A stretch of DNA of 64,000 nt, from contig JAYKKM010000122.1 in assembly GCA_035772405.1 (NCBI GenBank), positions 3,717,001 through 3,781,000 on the forward strand, written 5' to 3'. The notes beneath the pieces are model-generated. The model was given only the letters and a program-made list of their open reading frames with translations, searched no databases and was not told the origin of the DNA. Source of the stretch: Chrysogorgia sp. JL179-B06. Lineage: Eukaryota > Cnidaria > Anthozoa > Scleralcyonacea > Chrysogorgiidae. A program made the position numbers and the translations under genes. Below, in pieces: positions 35,301 through 45,340 of this stretch; positions within the stretch are counted from its first letter, which is position 1; each line of letters begins with the position of its first letter.

Positions 35301-35632
35301 TGAGATCATCAGACCGTAATCTGCTACTTGAGCCAAAATCCAAAACGGTGACTCATGGAGACAGTTCTCGGTTTCGGCACCAAAACTGTGGAATTCATTA
35401 CCACAGGAAATTAGAAGTTTTGATATGTTGGGTAATTTTAAGTCAGCAGTTAAGACTTTTCTTTTTTAAAATTAATAGTTTTTTTGTTCATAGTGGTAAT
35501 ATATGTAGTAGGCATTATCTTATAATGAAACTGTAATAAGTTTTATCAGTAAATTTAAGAATATATTGTTGTAAGAGCATTGAGACTATTGTATAATGCT
35601 CCTAATACGTCTATTATTATTATTATTATTGT
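32324..35632 (+). mobile_element. CR1/L2-like LINE, 5' truncated, carrying a DNA transposon
   Basis: The first part (32324-32646) reads APITDIINSSLSTGVFPLSL and NYRPITNVAFL, then after a frameshift MQSAYRLFHSTETAVLRVFN. The second part (34328-35536) reads [31 protein letters not shown], the catalytic IMYADDTQLYM, and the post-RT region with LHWLLVRSRIVFKILI. These are the RT fingers, palm and thumb of CR1/L2-clade LINEs. It ends in (ATT)n at 35613-35632. A 1.68 kb element splits it at 32651-34327. Frameshifts near 32515 and 34385 show it is inactive. Confidence 0.85.
32651..34327 (+). mobile_element. TTAA-target DNA transposon with transposase N-terminal remnant (Kolobok-like)
   Basis: TTAA then GGTTACAGAATACCCTA at 32647, and TAGGGTGTTCTGTAACC then TTAA ending at 34331, give inverted ends and a 4-base target duplication. 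Removing the insert plus one TTAA restores the LINE frame exactly. Inside, the plus strand starts MARRDYEQR (32944), then after a frameshift HYWSESQSESDDFDSDFN, SPECLELMLKNSAVCKECQL, SGAKWIFSCSSKTC and, after another shift, SVVAFRAIGKGKAAAEKCLS. That C-x2-C...C-x4-C plus 'VVAFRAIGKG' arrangement resembles the Mutator-like transposase domain common in cnidarian TTAA elements. The rest of the transposase is deleted. Confidence 0.75.
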
Positions 35633-35940
35633 GAATTATTGGACGGAGGGGTCCAAAAAAATAATTATTGGACGCTGATGACGTCACTAGGAAAAGCGCG
35701 CGAAAATTACAAAATAAAAAATGGCTTGTAGTGGATTACTACGAGACTGTCACTTTGTTTGTATATTTTTAGTAAGACTATTTTGAACAATGTATAATAA
35801 AACAATTATTATGCATGACATCAAGAATTATCCAGACCTCGGTCAATGTTATCCGCCTCAGCTTTCGGCAGATAACATTGACCTCGGTCTGGATAATTCT
35901 TGATATCATGCTCAGCCTCATCCAATAATTGTATATTATA
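35633..35940. repeat. Hairpin repeat family, unit split by the LINE (right part)
   Basis: Resumes the unit interrupted at 32323, with GTGAATTATTGGACGGAGG, ATGACGTCACTAGG and the hairpin ATTATCCAGACCTCGGTC near 35826-35905. Confidence 0.75.
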
Positions 35941-35959
35941 GTAACGTTTGACTTTTGGG

Positions 35960-36560
35960 TACACCACATTTATTATTTATCACTGATCTTTCGACCTGTT
36001 GACTCAGGTCTTCTTCAGAGCAAATGCCAACATCCTGTTGGCTCACGTGACATAAATAATACAATTGATCAACTAAAATCCCGTAAGATTATAATTTAAT
36101 TAATTTTAATTAATTTTGACATTAGTTAATTAATTAATTAATTAAAATTAGTTGATTAATTTTAATTAATTAATTAATTAATTTTAATTAATTAATTATT
36201 TAATTAATTAACATATCGAAAGACAAAAGTAAACTGATTTGAAACTAGATAAAGTAAGAATGTCCAGGAATTCTTAATAAAAATAGGTCTTCTTCAGAGC
36301 AAATGCCAACATCCTGTTGGCTCACGTGATATAAATAATACAGTTGATCTACTAAAATTACGCAAGATTACAATTTAATTAATTTTAATTAATTTCGACA
36401 TTAATTAATTCATTAATCAATTAATTAAAATAAATTGTTTAATTAATTAATTTTAATTGTTTTAATTAATTTATTAATTAATTTTTATTAATTAATTAAT
36501 TAACATGTCGAAAGACAAAAGTAAACTGATTTCAAACAAAAAACTAGGGTCATTTAAAGA
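35960..36560 (-). mobile_element. Tandem Penelope-like element ends with TTAATTAA tracts
   Basis: A ~260 base segment (AGCAAATGCCAACATCCTGT, GGCTCACGTGA, then long TTAATTAA tracts and ACATRTCGAAAGACAAAAG) occurs twice in tandem at 36019-36260 and 36297-36540. On the minus strand the end reads GAAGACCTGAGTCAACAGGT then CGAAAGATC, the CAGGTCGAAA motif of Penelope-like pseudo-LTRs. It lies downstream, in the element's sense, of the GIY-YIG remnant at 36858-37154. Confidence 0.6.
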
Positions 36561-36763
36561 GATAAAGTAAGAATGTCCGGGAATTCTTAATGAAAAGTAG
36601 GAAAAGCTAAGTAAGAACGTACAAAAAATAGTAGGAAAAATTAAGAAAAGTGAGATTGCTAAAAAGCCTGAAGTTTTGGTGAAATGATTTCGTGGTGTAT
36701 TGTACTCCATGCAATTTCTGCAAGATTAATTTTTTAACGTTTTTTTTATTTAAATTGCTTTAG

Positions 36764-36827
36764 ACTGTACTTCCTGTATTTACTCAGAATGTAAGAGAAA
36801 TGTTTAGGACGATAAAAATGGGACGAA
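36764..36827 (+). CDS. TMEM68: TMEM68-like exon 5 (residues 200-220)
   Basis: A 64-base exon with acceptor AATTGCTTTAG at 36763 and donor CGAA|GTAAGT. It reads TVLPVFTQNVREMFRTIKMG then R, matching the VPIIPMFTQNIREGFR region of TMEM68 (motif with conserved P-x-FTQN). Too short to be seen by length filters; found by homology and phase. It is flanked by Penelope-like debris. Confidence 0.88.
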
Positions 36828-36857
36828 GTAAGTATTCGTTACTTTCTCTACTTATAA

Positions 36858-37154
36858 TTAAAAAAGGTTTAATATCGCGAACGAGTGGACTTTCGCGTAA
36901 GCGGAGTTCGGACTCAAAAGAACAGGAAAAAACAATTTTCTGAAATCATCAAATGAAACAGGATGACCAGTGTCACGATGATGGGAGAGAATACTAGTGA
37001 GAGGAGGGTTAGTGCATTTCATACCAGTAAGAGGTGAAATTCCTAAGTGGTCCGAGACACGTGTATGTAAGTATCGGCGTGTTTCTCCGACATAGTTCAG
37101 GAGCGGATTTAGCGTTAGGCAATTGCGTCCGATGTCTGTGGCGAAGTTAAGCAA
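36858..37154 (-). mobile_element. Penelope-like GIY-YIG endonuclease remnant
   Basis: The minus-strand frame reads NYVGETRRYLHTRVSDHLGI, then TSILSHHRDTGHPVSFDDFR. YVGxTxRxLxxRxxxHLG is the YIG half of the GIY-YIG nuclease that follows RT in Penelope-like elements, with the conserved Arg. The RT itself is not found nearby. It sits 31 bases downstream of TMEM68-like exon 5, antisense. Confidence 0.75.
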
Positions 37155-37489
37155 TAACGAGAATCAGATTACGTCTTTGAACAGCTCCCCTGCAGGTCCG
37201 TGACGTCTGTTTGGAGTTGTTTTTCGAATGTCAATCATTTTGCCTTATTTGCGTTTGTATCCCAAGCGCTGATTAGTTTTCCGAATCTCGCCGTATATTT
37301 TGCCTGATCTGCAATTTTTTCGGTTCTTCTGATTGGATAATTATTTAATGGGGTCTCTAACAATCTCTAACACGTTCAACCATTGGTCTGCCAGAATTAC
37401 TATGACGTTTTTTGCCTATGATGTTTTTTGCCTCGCAGTTGTAGTTTCCAATAAGGATTTTGTATTGGCCATTTAGGCATTTAAAATAG
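37155..37489. other. TMEM68 intron 5, no gene seen
   Basis: Possibly further Penelope-like sequence on the minus strand, but no motif is recognised. Confidence 0.35.
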
Positions 37490-38000
37490 AATGCAAGTAT
37501 AGGTAATCATATGATAGCGAGTGCAATTAAGGATTTACACCACGAGGGATATTTGATAATTTCATTATTTTGCCATAACTGCACGAGCCGTTAGGCGAGT
37601 GCAACTTGGAATTTTTTTTAAATATTTCAAGTTGTGCAAATCATTGATTGCACGAGCAAAATCATATTACTTGTTTATATATTACAATGTTGTCAATATT
37701 ATCAAAATGTTTTAGATTTTCTGAATGTTCTGTAAACTGTATCATAGAGACTAATTCGTATTTTCATAAGAAAACTACTTGCAAGTAACTGAAAGCAACC
37801 ACATACATTGATTTTATTTGATAAAAGTACAAGTGCTAATTACTGTGCGAATGTGACTTGAACGCTTTGTTGTCAATGACGCCTTGAAAACATTTTGTTT
37901 CATTGGAGAACAATTAAAAATTTCCCTGTTGGTATTTTCTGTTATTCATGTCAAAATATTTGCAGGAAATTTTCAATTTATAGCGTAGCACAAGCACGCT
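37490..38000. mobile_element. Hairpin element with GCGAGTGCAATTAAGGATTT, copy 1
   Basis: Starts AAGTATAGGTAATCATATGA and continues GCGAGTGCAATTAAGGATTT with a stem around CACGAGCCGTTAGGCGAGTG. The downstream TTTCAAAATATTTRCA segment is also shared with the second copy at 55545-56070. Confidence 0.7.
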
Positions 38001-39073
38001 GCCCTTTGCTTACGGGACCATTACAATATCTTATACTTTGTTTTAAATTTATTTTATCACTTAAAATTTATACTGCCCAAATTCGGAAAGCAAAAACATT
38101 TAAATTTACGAGTGAGATGCGTAATGATACATATATCCACTTAGCATTAATTATTGACAAACGTTTACTGTGAGTCCAGTAATAGATATTAAATAAAAAA
38201 GATAGTTAGACGGCTTCTCCTACTAAGGAGAAGAGCTACAAGTAACTAGCCTCATCCGCAGGCAACTCTGTGGCTTCTTTTTTCCGAGTCAAATCGCTTC
38301 CAAGGTTTTGGCTGGGATTGCAGCGAAGTATAGGGATTATGAAGGGATTGATTGACGAACTAACAAGTAACGTGAAAATGCCCTTTTTCGATATTGCAAT
38401 ATTGCAATATAAGATCGTTTATTTCACGCAAGTAAGATAATGAAAGAAGATTCAGTAAATTAGTAAACTGCGATACCCATCACCATTCAAATCAAAAGGT
38501 TTGATTAACATTGATTAGCATATGTTTGTTAGTTGCCTAAATTTTTAGAGCAAAACGAAGCATTACCCACTATTCCTATCGACCATTGGCGAGTGGCTTG
38601 GCCAATCAGATTGCAGCAATTGCATCAGTCTACTACACTGCTGACCAAATCAGCCAATCAGAGCATATGCATGTTCAATAGACAATTCCCGAATTTGCTT
38701 TACTAAACCTCAATTTGTATGCGTTGTTTGTGCCTGGCATGAAAGATAATAGTAAATACATTATGACGTCATTGACAACCTCGACTTGGAGTGTTTGAGT
38801 GGCATTGACAACCTCGACATTGTTTCGTGGGCAGTAAAACAAATTGGGGAAGTTGTCTATACACCGAATTCACAAAGATGGCGGCCAAATAATATTCTTT
38901 TATGTGCATATAAATTAGCCTTTCCGGCCAGCCTCGACCTTGTGTTTATAATTCAAAATAATTTCACACAGTGTCGAGGCTCGAAAGGGCTAATTTATAT
39001 TCACATAATAGAATATTATGCTATCAGTTTATGAATTAAGTCTATTGGCTGATACAAATCGTCTTAATTTTAG
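38001..39073. other. TMEM68 intron 5, 3' part, with an inverted pair
   Basis: Around 38895-39005 TATGTGCATATAAATTAGCC and its near complement GGGCTAATTTATATTCACAT flank the GGCCAGCCTCGACCTTGTG/CACAGTGTCGAGGCTCG pair, so a foldback of about 110 bases lies just before exon 6. No other feature recognised. Confidence 0.5.
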
Positions 39074-39152
39074 GAATCTTAGAGAAACTTTACAACTATA
39101 CAAAATGCCCTTTAGCAACACCTATATATGGAGGATTTCCAGTGAAGATGAG
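39074..39152 (+). CDS. TMEM68: TMEM68-like exon 6 (residues 221-246)
   Basis: The acceptor is TCTTAATTTTAG at 39073 and the donor GAG|GTACTG at 39152/39153. With the A carried from exon 5 it reads RILEKLYNYTKCPLATPIYG then GFPVKM. The YGGFPVK segment is the TMEM68 acyltransferase motif IV region. Phase 2 exit, completed as Arg by the first base of exon 7. Confidence 0.88.
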
Positions 39153-39356
39153 GTACTGTATATTTTTTGTTCCATTTATTTTCTTCTGTAAAATCTCTTG
39201 CACGGGCATTTTTCGCGTGTGACATCCGTTGGTGCAACTATTTTTTCAGAAGAATTGACGCCTTTACATACGCATCATCATTTCCCATCTGGGAAATCTC
39301 TCTGAGTAATATTAGTTCGAAGATCTTCCTCGTGTGTTGATATTGACGATAGATAC

Positions 39357-40147
39357 TTAAAGAGTGAGTGTCAACCGTGACGCATTGCACGCTCGGTCGG
39401 CCATTTTTTGAAGTACGAAATTCTCTCAGTGAACTCATCCGTAAATATCTTGTCAATCCTTGATATCAATTATTCATTTTGTCTTTTAATTGAAAGAAGA
39501 CATACTTAGAAAGTAATTATTTCTGCATTTTTCACAAAACTCGACGTTTTCTTGACGAATTATGGGGACTTTAAGATCTACAACGCGGCAACCTCGACGA
39601 TGCGCCCTCAAAACAAAGAGAATGAATAATTTGTAGTCCCAAGAGTATTCTACTATTCTCAACGCCGTCCTCGTTCTGTTTACAACGCAACTCTGAGCAT
39701 TTTCACGTTTTCATGACGACATGAACTCGCTGAGAGCTGCTTCAGCTCAAACACGACAATCGTTTTAACAGAACTTGAGCGCTTTGGAGCTTATAAAACA
39801 AGCTTCAAACCTCATACACGGTAATCAATTTACGATGGCTTCTTTCAAATGCTTAAATTCACACTGCTTGTTAACGTTTTGAGGGCAGCGTCGCCTGTCA
39901 GCCTTGACTGACGCGAAGCGTCGTAGACCAAGTTATGAGGTTCAAACAACAAAATCAGGTTCCGAGTGAATGTATTTGGATTGTGGATGAATAAAAAAAC
40001 CTCTGTATGATTTTCTGAGAAGACTCGGTGAATTTCCGAAGTATTTACAACGTCAAGTTGGAAACGAAACACTTCAAAACACTTCGTTATCGTACGGAAA
40101 GATAAACACAAACGCGCAATGCACGACGGTTGACACTCACTCTTTAA
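39357..40147. mobile_element. TTAA-flanked element, AGAGTGAGTGTCAACCGT family, copy 1
   Basis: TTAA then AGAGTGAGTGTCAACCGT at 39357 is mirrored by ACGGTTGACACTCACTCT then TTAA at 40147. About 28 bases of inverted end. AG...CT termini and TTAA fit the Kolobok-type rule. A second, undamaged-looking but TTAA-less copy is at 53309-53704. Confidence 0.8.
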
Positions 40148-40280
40148 GTAAAAGTACTTTACGAATTTCCAATCACGACTGTTCAGACCACGTGTCCTTC
40201 AGTTCAGATGAAGAAGACCTGAGCTGAAGGACACATCGTCCTAAACGTCGTCATTGGGAATACGCAAGTACTTTTACTAA

Positions 40281-40604
40281 TAAGTGCCTATCTCGCGTTT
40301 GGGGATTTCACATATCTGTAATATTTGGGTCTTCCTGAACAAAATCATAATATATATTGTCAGCCGAATATTTCATATTCGCGAAGTTTTTCGCTGTCAA
40401 AGTTACCGGATGTGATGTCACAAGAGGCATTCCAAACCAGTTTTCTTTTGGTATTTGCCATAAAAGTACCTCTTGTGACATGTTAATAGCAAAAAAGTCA
40501 ATGAAGATGAAATTTTCGGCTGACAAGATTTTTTATGATTTTGCTCAGGAAGACCCAAATATTACGAATATGTAAAATCCCCAAACGTGAGATAGACACT
40601 TTAA
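40281..40604. mobile_element. Palindromic MITE, AGTGCCTATCTCRCGTTTG family, copy 1
   Basis: TAAGTGCCTATCTCGCGTTT at 40281 and the complement ending AACGTGAGATAGACACT then TTAA at 40604. The arms share AAGATGAAATTTTCGGCTGA and GATGTCACAAGAGGCAT with the copy at 57550-57846, and the inner motif with the 13830/58580 family. Confidence 0.8.
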
Positions 40605-40747
40605 AGTTCTCTTATTTCTCTTTTTTATACTATATCCAATTATTTTGAGAAATTAGCAGCTTTCTTTGCAGGACACTGCCCTGGCCTTTTAAGTGGTTGT
40701 ATCGCAATTAATTAAAATAAAGTATGACTAAACTGTTTACTTTTCAG

Positions 40748-40811
40748 AACCTTTATTGGTGAACCTATCCCATATGACCCGTCGCTTACACCTGAACAAC
40801 TTTCACTAAAG
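40748..40811 (+). CDS. TMEM68: TMEM68-like exon 7 (residues 247-268)
   Basis: The acceptor is TTTACTTTTCAG at 40747 and the donor AAAG|GTAACT at 40811/40812. It reads TFIGEPIPYDPSLTPEQLSL then K, matching the TYLGDPIPYDP segment of TMEM68. Leaves phase 0, so two candidate downstream exons (41514 and 43722) are both frame-compatible. Confidence 0.9.
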
Positions 40812-40849
40812 GTAACTCGTCGAAACAACGCTTCTTTTCCTGTATTCTC

Positions 40850-41375
40850 TTCTCTTATAAATTAACTTTGTCTCATTTGAAAGAACTCGTAAAATGGTAT
40901 AAGAAGACCTTTTACAATTTTTCTGTATCTTTCTTGAAATATTTCTGAAATATTTCAGATAATTATGACAAAATCTACAATCCGCCATCTTGTTGTAATA
41001 TTTGACCTAATTAACTAGGAAATTGGTGACGTCACAAGCAGGGTAAACCTGATGAAACTACTCCATAGGTGACCGAATTTCCGCGGAAGGCTTTTTAAAA
41101 TGTTGTGGGCCAATTGCAAATGGAAATAGTGCAACATAATCGAGTTTCTGGTTCATAATGTCGTAAGGTTGGCAAGATAAAAATTTCACTTTACCCTACT
41201 TATGACGTCACATGCATATCGAAAATAATTCCAAGATGGCGGACAGCACGCTGTCTTTCGTCAAATTATTTCGAAAACCAAAAAAGATAAGGGAAAATTT
41301 TAAAAGGTTTTGTTATACCATTTCACGAGTTCTTTCAAATGAGACAAAGTTAATTTATATTGCCATATCCCTTTA
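40850..41375. mobile_element. Inverted-repeat element in TMEM68 intron 7
   Basis: AAATTAACTTTGTCTCATTT with GAAAGAACTCGT (40857-40892) is mirrored by ACGAGTTCTTTCAAATGAGA at 41327-41357. The core carries GTGACGTCACAAGCAGGGTA and its mirror TACTTATGACGTCACATGC; a related core lies at 55320-55545. The right end reads CCCTTTAA. Confidence 0.7.
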
Positions 41376-41513
41376 ATACACTAGGAATTCAAAGGCACAA
41401 AAAGTCCACGACAAAACTCTTTAAAATATCAGAAAATTAATTTTGAATAGCAGCTTGTTTAATCAATGTTATTTTTTCTCAGTTAAAATCTTAGTGCAAA
41501 CTGATACTTTCAG

Positions 41514-41630
41514 AAAGTGAATTCTGTTATTCACTTTGACGAATTTGAAGGCACACACAAAAACAATGAAAAGTCAGAAATTGAAAACTTTATGAAGGAA
41601 CAACAACACAGTGAATTAAACTGCAAGTGA
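41514..41630 (+). CDS. TMEM68: Possible alternative last exon of the TMEM68-like gene
   Basis: A good acceptor (CTGATACTTTCAG at 41513) is followed by 38 open codons and a TGA, in the phase required after exon 7. The peptide is polar (KVNSVIHFDEFEGTHKNNEK onward, ending NCK) and has no counterpart in TMEM68 that I know. It would replace the conserved C-terminal helix. It could equally be a chance open frame in intron 7, and no polyadenylation signal is obvious close behind it. Transcript data are needed to decide. Confidence 0.3.
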   Translation, partial: KVNSVIHFDEFEGTHKNNEKSEIENFMKEQQHSELNCK

Positions 41631-41681
41631 CATGAATTCTGTTTATCTTTACTTTGAAAATTAAACAAGAACGGGAATCTA

Positions 41682-42250
41682 AGACTACGTTTACACTAGA
41701 GCAAAAGTTTCCGGATTCGTAAATGTTTCCGGATTCATCATAAACCGAGTATTCGGATTGGTAAGCTGTTTACACTCGGGCGGATTCATATCGTTTACAC
41801 ACCCGATGAAATCCGGAAACATTTGTGCGGGAACGGTTACCAAGCATTTCGCGAAAAGACAACTCCAAAATGCCGCCCAAAAAGAAGGCTAGAAAGGATG
41901 TTACTGAGAGTGTTAGTTGGACGGATGATGAAGTAGAACTACTTCTTGGAGTAGTTCGTGCGTACTCCTCCCAAAAGGATTACGAAGGTTTGGAATGGGA
42001 GTATCAAAAGTATCGCCATTTTGTCTGCACCGCAAACTCGTGTGATCGTGGGCGGAAAAATATTCGGATTCATTGGAAACCCGTTTACACTACAAAAGAT
42101 TCCGGATTCATAAGTATCCAGATACAAAGTTTCCACTTTAGATTCCGGATTCAAAATCTCCGGAGACGCAACCAAACCGGGACATTTTATTCCGGATTCA
42201 TCCTCTTGTTGTGTAAACGGCAAAACGAATCCAGTACCAAAACGTTCCGG
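41682..42250 (+). mobile_element. Non-autonomous element with Myb/SANT-like ORF fragment
   Basis: An ATG at 41870 opens MPPKKKARKDVTESVSWTDD then EVELLLGVVRAYSS. A basic start followed by W-T-D-D-E-V-E-L-L-L is typical of the Myb/SANT-like proteins carried by DNA transposons. The frame then runs into repeated TTCCGGATTCAT motifs present across the element in several places. Ends not resolved. Confidence 0.55.
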
Positions 42251-43721
42251 ACATGGTAACGAAGCCATACATACGACTGCTTAAAAGTTCTAACAGGCAC
42301 AATTATTTGGCACAATGTTTACCCCAAGGGAACTGAAACTAAAACTAGACACCGTATAGAACACGTTTGTCAGTGTTTCGTACAATACATCAGTCACTTA
42401 AAACCTCATTCAACTCATAGTTGGTAGAGTGGGATGGTTTGGAAGCACCATTGTCTTTCAAGATGACGCAATGATCATGTTATTGTTTTGGAGAAAGCGT
42501 TTGTTACTGGTTGAAGAAAGGAAATTCTATGTACACGGCGAAGGACTACGTTAATTAAATCCGAACGTTGTCATTGGATGACTGCTTCATTATACAGCAA
42601 ATACAATACGTTCAGTGACCGTGAAAGTGAACAACAACATAGAACAATGACTTTGCGGACCTTCCAAACCATCTACTATGTTCAACTTTACTATTTTAAG
42701 CCAACATAGATGCACATGTATGGAAAGTGTTGTATTTTTGTGAATTTTGGTGTGTTCTCTGTCCGGCAAGGCATATTTGAACATATATACTAGGGGACCA
42801 TTTGGTCCCCCAGGCCCCCTTGTTGGCCCCCCACTCCCTGGGCCCTTTTCTAACATTACCATACTTAAATCGTTACAGCAGACATGTCAGGCAATACATT
42901 GGGTTGGTCACAGTGTGAATGATTTGATTCTTTGACGAAACAATGCTAAGTTCACTTAGTTCAGCTATAAAGTTTGAAGACCTTGAACACAAAATGACCT
43001 TTATTTTAATTTACACAAAGTAATGCAGTTAATGCATGGCCCAATGTAGTGCAGGCGCATGTGAAACGTCAAGTGCATTACAACTACAACATTAACTTGA
43101 GATAACAGTTGGACACTTCAGTACAAGTGTGTCAACGTAGTACATAATACATTAAAACACTTTCCAAATCTTGTTTTAGCAACTTATTTCAAGCAATATT
43201 CGGTACACACTGTACTAAGTTAAAAGTGTGTAGTCTCACTCTTTTGTGTATTTTCTAGGACGTTTTATAATATTCAGAATTATGTAAAATCTCCACCCAA
43301 AATGCAGGAAATGGCATTTCAGAGACTCTAGATTTAAAAATTTTCGTGGGTAGGATTCCCCCGTACCCCCCTACCGGGCTCGTGGCAAAGCCGCGAGATT
43401 ATTGGGCCCTTATCGTTGTTTTGGCCCCCACTCAAAAATCCTTAAAATATGCCTTGCTGTCCGGTTTTTGAAACTGTTTTGTTAGCTACTTGTTGGGGTT
43501 TTATCAAAGCCTATTTGTTACACTATCATGTTACACATGATTACCAATTCCCGAGGGTAGCCTCTTAATATCAGGTTTAAAAGGGTTCTTATTTAGTGGG
43601 GCCCAAAATACCAAATTTCAGCCTGAGGTTCCTAAAGTCGGAAGGTTCTAATGAGCAGTAGGTTGTATCCGTCCTATTCCGATAGCCTATGTACCTATGT
43701 ACGTGTTTTCTACCTGTTTAG
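42251..43721. other. TMEM68 intron 7, 3' part, no gene seen
   Basis: Contains a GGGGACCATTTGGTCCCC palindrome near 42793 and GGCCCCC-rich bases around it. No coding signal until exon 8. Confidence 0.45.
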
Positions 43722-43826
43722 GTCAGTACTGCGATAGAAGATCTCATTGAAAAACATCAAAGACGTCCCGGTTCAATCCTAGCAGCGTTAGCAGACAGAA
43801 TTTCGAGAAAAAAGTACGAAGACTGA
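43722..43826 (+). CDS. TMEM68: TMEM68-like exon 8 (C-terminus, canonical)
   Basis: The acceptor is TTCTACCTGTTTAG at 43721; 34 codons and a TGA at 43824-43826. The peptide VSTAIEDLIEKHQRRPGSIL matches the conserved TMEM68 C-terminal helix (AVQALIDKHQRIPGNI-type) and ends SRKKYED. The KKYED end is a near-miss to a C-terminal di-lysine ER retrieval signal (KKxx would need one residue fewer). Confidence 0.9.
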   Translation, partial: VSTAIEDLIEKHQRRPGSILAALADRISRKKYED

Positions 43827-44212
43827 CAACTTACCATGGAATGACAACGCAGGAGCATTGAAATGTTACCACAAAGTCACTTTATATTATGCTTTCTCTC
43901 AAACCTACGTATACAAGAAGCTATTGAATACATTCAAGAGCTATTCACGAAGAGATTATCAACTCGAAAATCCCCACTTCTGTAGAAATTGCGAGTGTTG
44001 TATGTAGGGGACCACAGTTCACCATATGTCTTTTAGATTATTCGAGAAAAACAACCAGTAATTATTTTACCATATCTCGAGTTTTTTCCATACAATGTAT
44101 GGTTATAAATAGTTGCTAAGCATTTTAAGTGTTTATGAAGCGAAAAATTCCTATCTTATAATTTTTATTAAAACCACGTTCATCATCTGAATAACAATTT
44201 CGCAAAGAATTA

Positions 44213-44218
44213 AATAAA
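44213..44218 (+). promoter_or_regulatory. TMEM68: Candidate polyadenylation signal AATAAA for the TMEM68-like gene
   Basis: An exact AATAAA lies 387 bases after the TMEM68-like stop, on the correct strand. The intervening 3' UTR has no clear repeat. Confidence 0.45.
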
Positions 44219-44674
44219 TGAGGCCAAACGTTTCGGGATATTGAAGGCTTGTTTCATTTGCAGCGCGCCAATCTACCCGTTAGCTCTTCGACCAGAGGCG
44301 TATAGACTTGCTTCAAGTCTGCTCCAGTTGGGGTGTCCATTGTGGAAACGCGCCTGCCCTTCCCGCTTTCCGACATCCTTCACGGTAACATGAAGATTAT
44401 ATTGTAATTCACAGATAATACAACATCTTCTAGAATTATATTGATTCTATTTACGCAAAATGTTTACTGAACTACCAGTTTTCAAACGGTCAGCTCAATA
44501 TCGAAGGTCAGGTTTCCAGATATTGGAAGTCTGACTCTGATTGGTCAACAATTGGAAAGGAATTTGCTGCTTGGGTAAGCAGCTGGTAGTTGAGGGGAGT
44601 GAGAATGAACTTGAACTGACGGCTGCGAAGGAGACTAGGGTACATTGGGTACATATACCGATCGCCCATATGTA

Positions 44675-45340
44675 CTTCTAGTACGTATTCCATATAAGGA
44701 AGTGGCCGACAAGCAAATAGAAGGCATTGACGAGCAAATAGAAGGCATTGACGAGCAAATACATGGCACTCGTACCAGCCCACTGGATGTGGGATAGTTA
44801 ACACGTTACGATATGTTCGACTATCCGCTCTTTTTAAGAAAACTACATTCGCTAGCCTGAAAAGCTGTACGCATATTGTAAACAGATAATTTATCTTTGT
44901 TTTAATATATATTGTAGCTTTGGGAGTTGATTATTTCTCAAGAAAACGTTCGTCGAAGACAGCCGAAAGTTCGTGTTTTTGTTTACAAGATGGTGTCCGT
45001 ATTACGAAAATTATATTTTTGGGCATGTTCGATTATCCGCGTTTTTAAAGAGAACTAAGTTAGCTACCGGGATAAAGCCGTACGTATGTTGTAAATAGAT
45101 CATTTAACTTTCCTTTGACATATTCTATAGCTTTGGGGGTGGTTTATTTCTCAAGAAAACGTTTGCCAAAGGGTTAGGACCTTTGTTGTTTTGGGGTCGG
45201 TTACAATCCAATTATTAATCAAGAGGCTGGTACGAGGTTTCAACGTGTCAGCTATTTGCTCGTTAATTCACTCTATTTGCTCGTCAATGCCTTCTATTTG
45301 CGCTTCCTTATAAGGAATACGTACTAGATACCCCTATCCG
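44675..45340. mobile_element. Inverted-repeat element, GTATCTAGTACGTATTCC family, copy B
   Basis: CTAGTACGTATTCCATATAA at 44679 and the complement ending AAGGAATACGTACTAGATAC at about 45330. Inside, GCATTGACGAGCAAATA is repeated three times on the left and mirrored on the right, and TTATTTCTCAAGAAAACGTT occurs twice (44930 and 45148). Lies between the convergent TMEM68 and SELENOI genes. Confidence 0.75.

Larger units (their letters stand above)
16537..43826 (+). other. TMEM68: Gene span: TMEM68/DIESL-like acyltransferase, eight exons
   Basis: Eight exons (16537-16771, 24323-24490, 26586-26656, 29986-30108, 36764-36827, 39074-39152, 40748-40811, 43722-43826) join with intron phases 1,1,0,0,1,2,0 and give 302 residues, close to human TMEM68 (324). 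TMEM68, also named DIESL, is a two-pass ER membrane protein of the glycerophospholipid acyltransferase superfamily that makes triacylglycerol independently of DGAT1/2. The motifs HGALPID, SPGGVREALFSDE, PVFTQNVREMFR, IYGGFPVKMR and IGEPIPYDP all match in order. The 27 kb of intron holds most of the window's mobile elements. No break in the coding frame was found. Confidence 0.92.

Noticed and set aside
44271..44375. Minus-strand peptide MDTPTGADLKQVYTPLVEEL considered as last exon of SELENOI
   Set aside because: No acceptor in the right phase and no similarity to the family end; the exon at 46822-46742 fits phase and position better.
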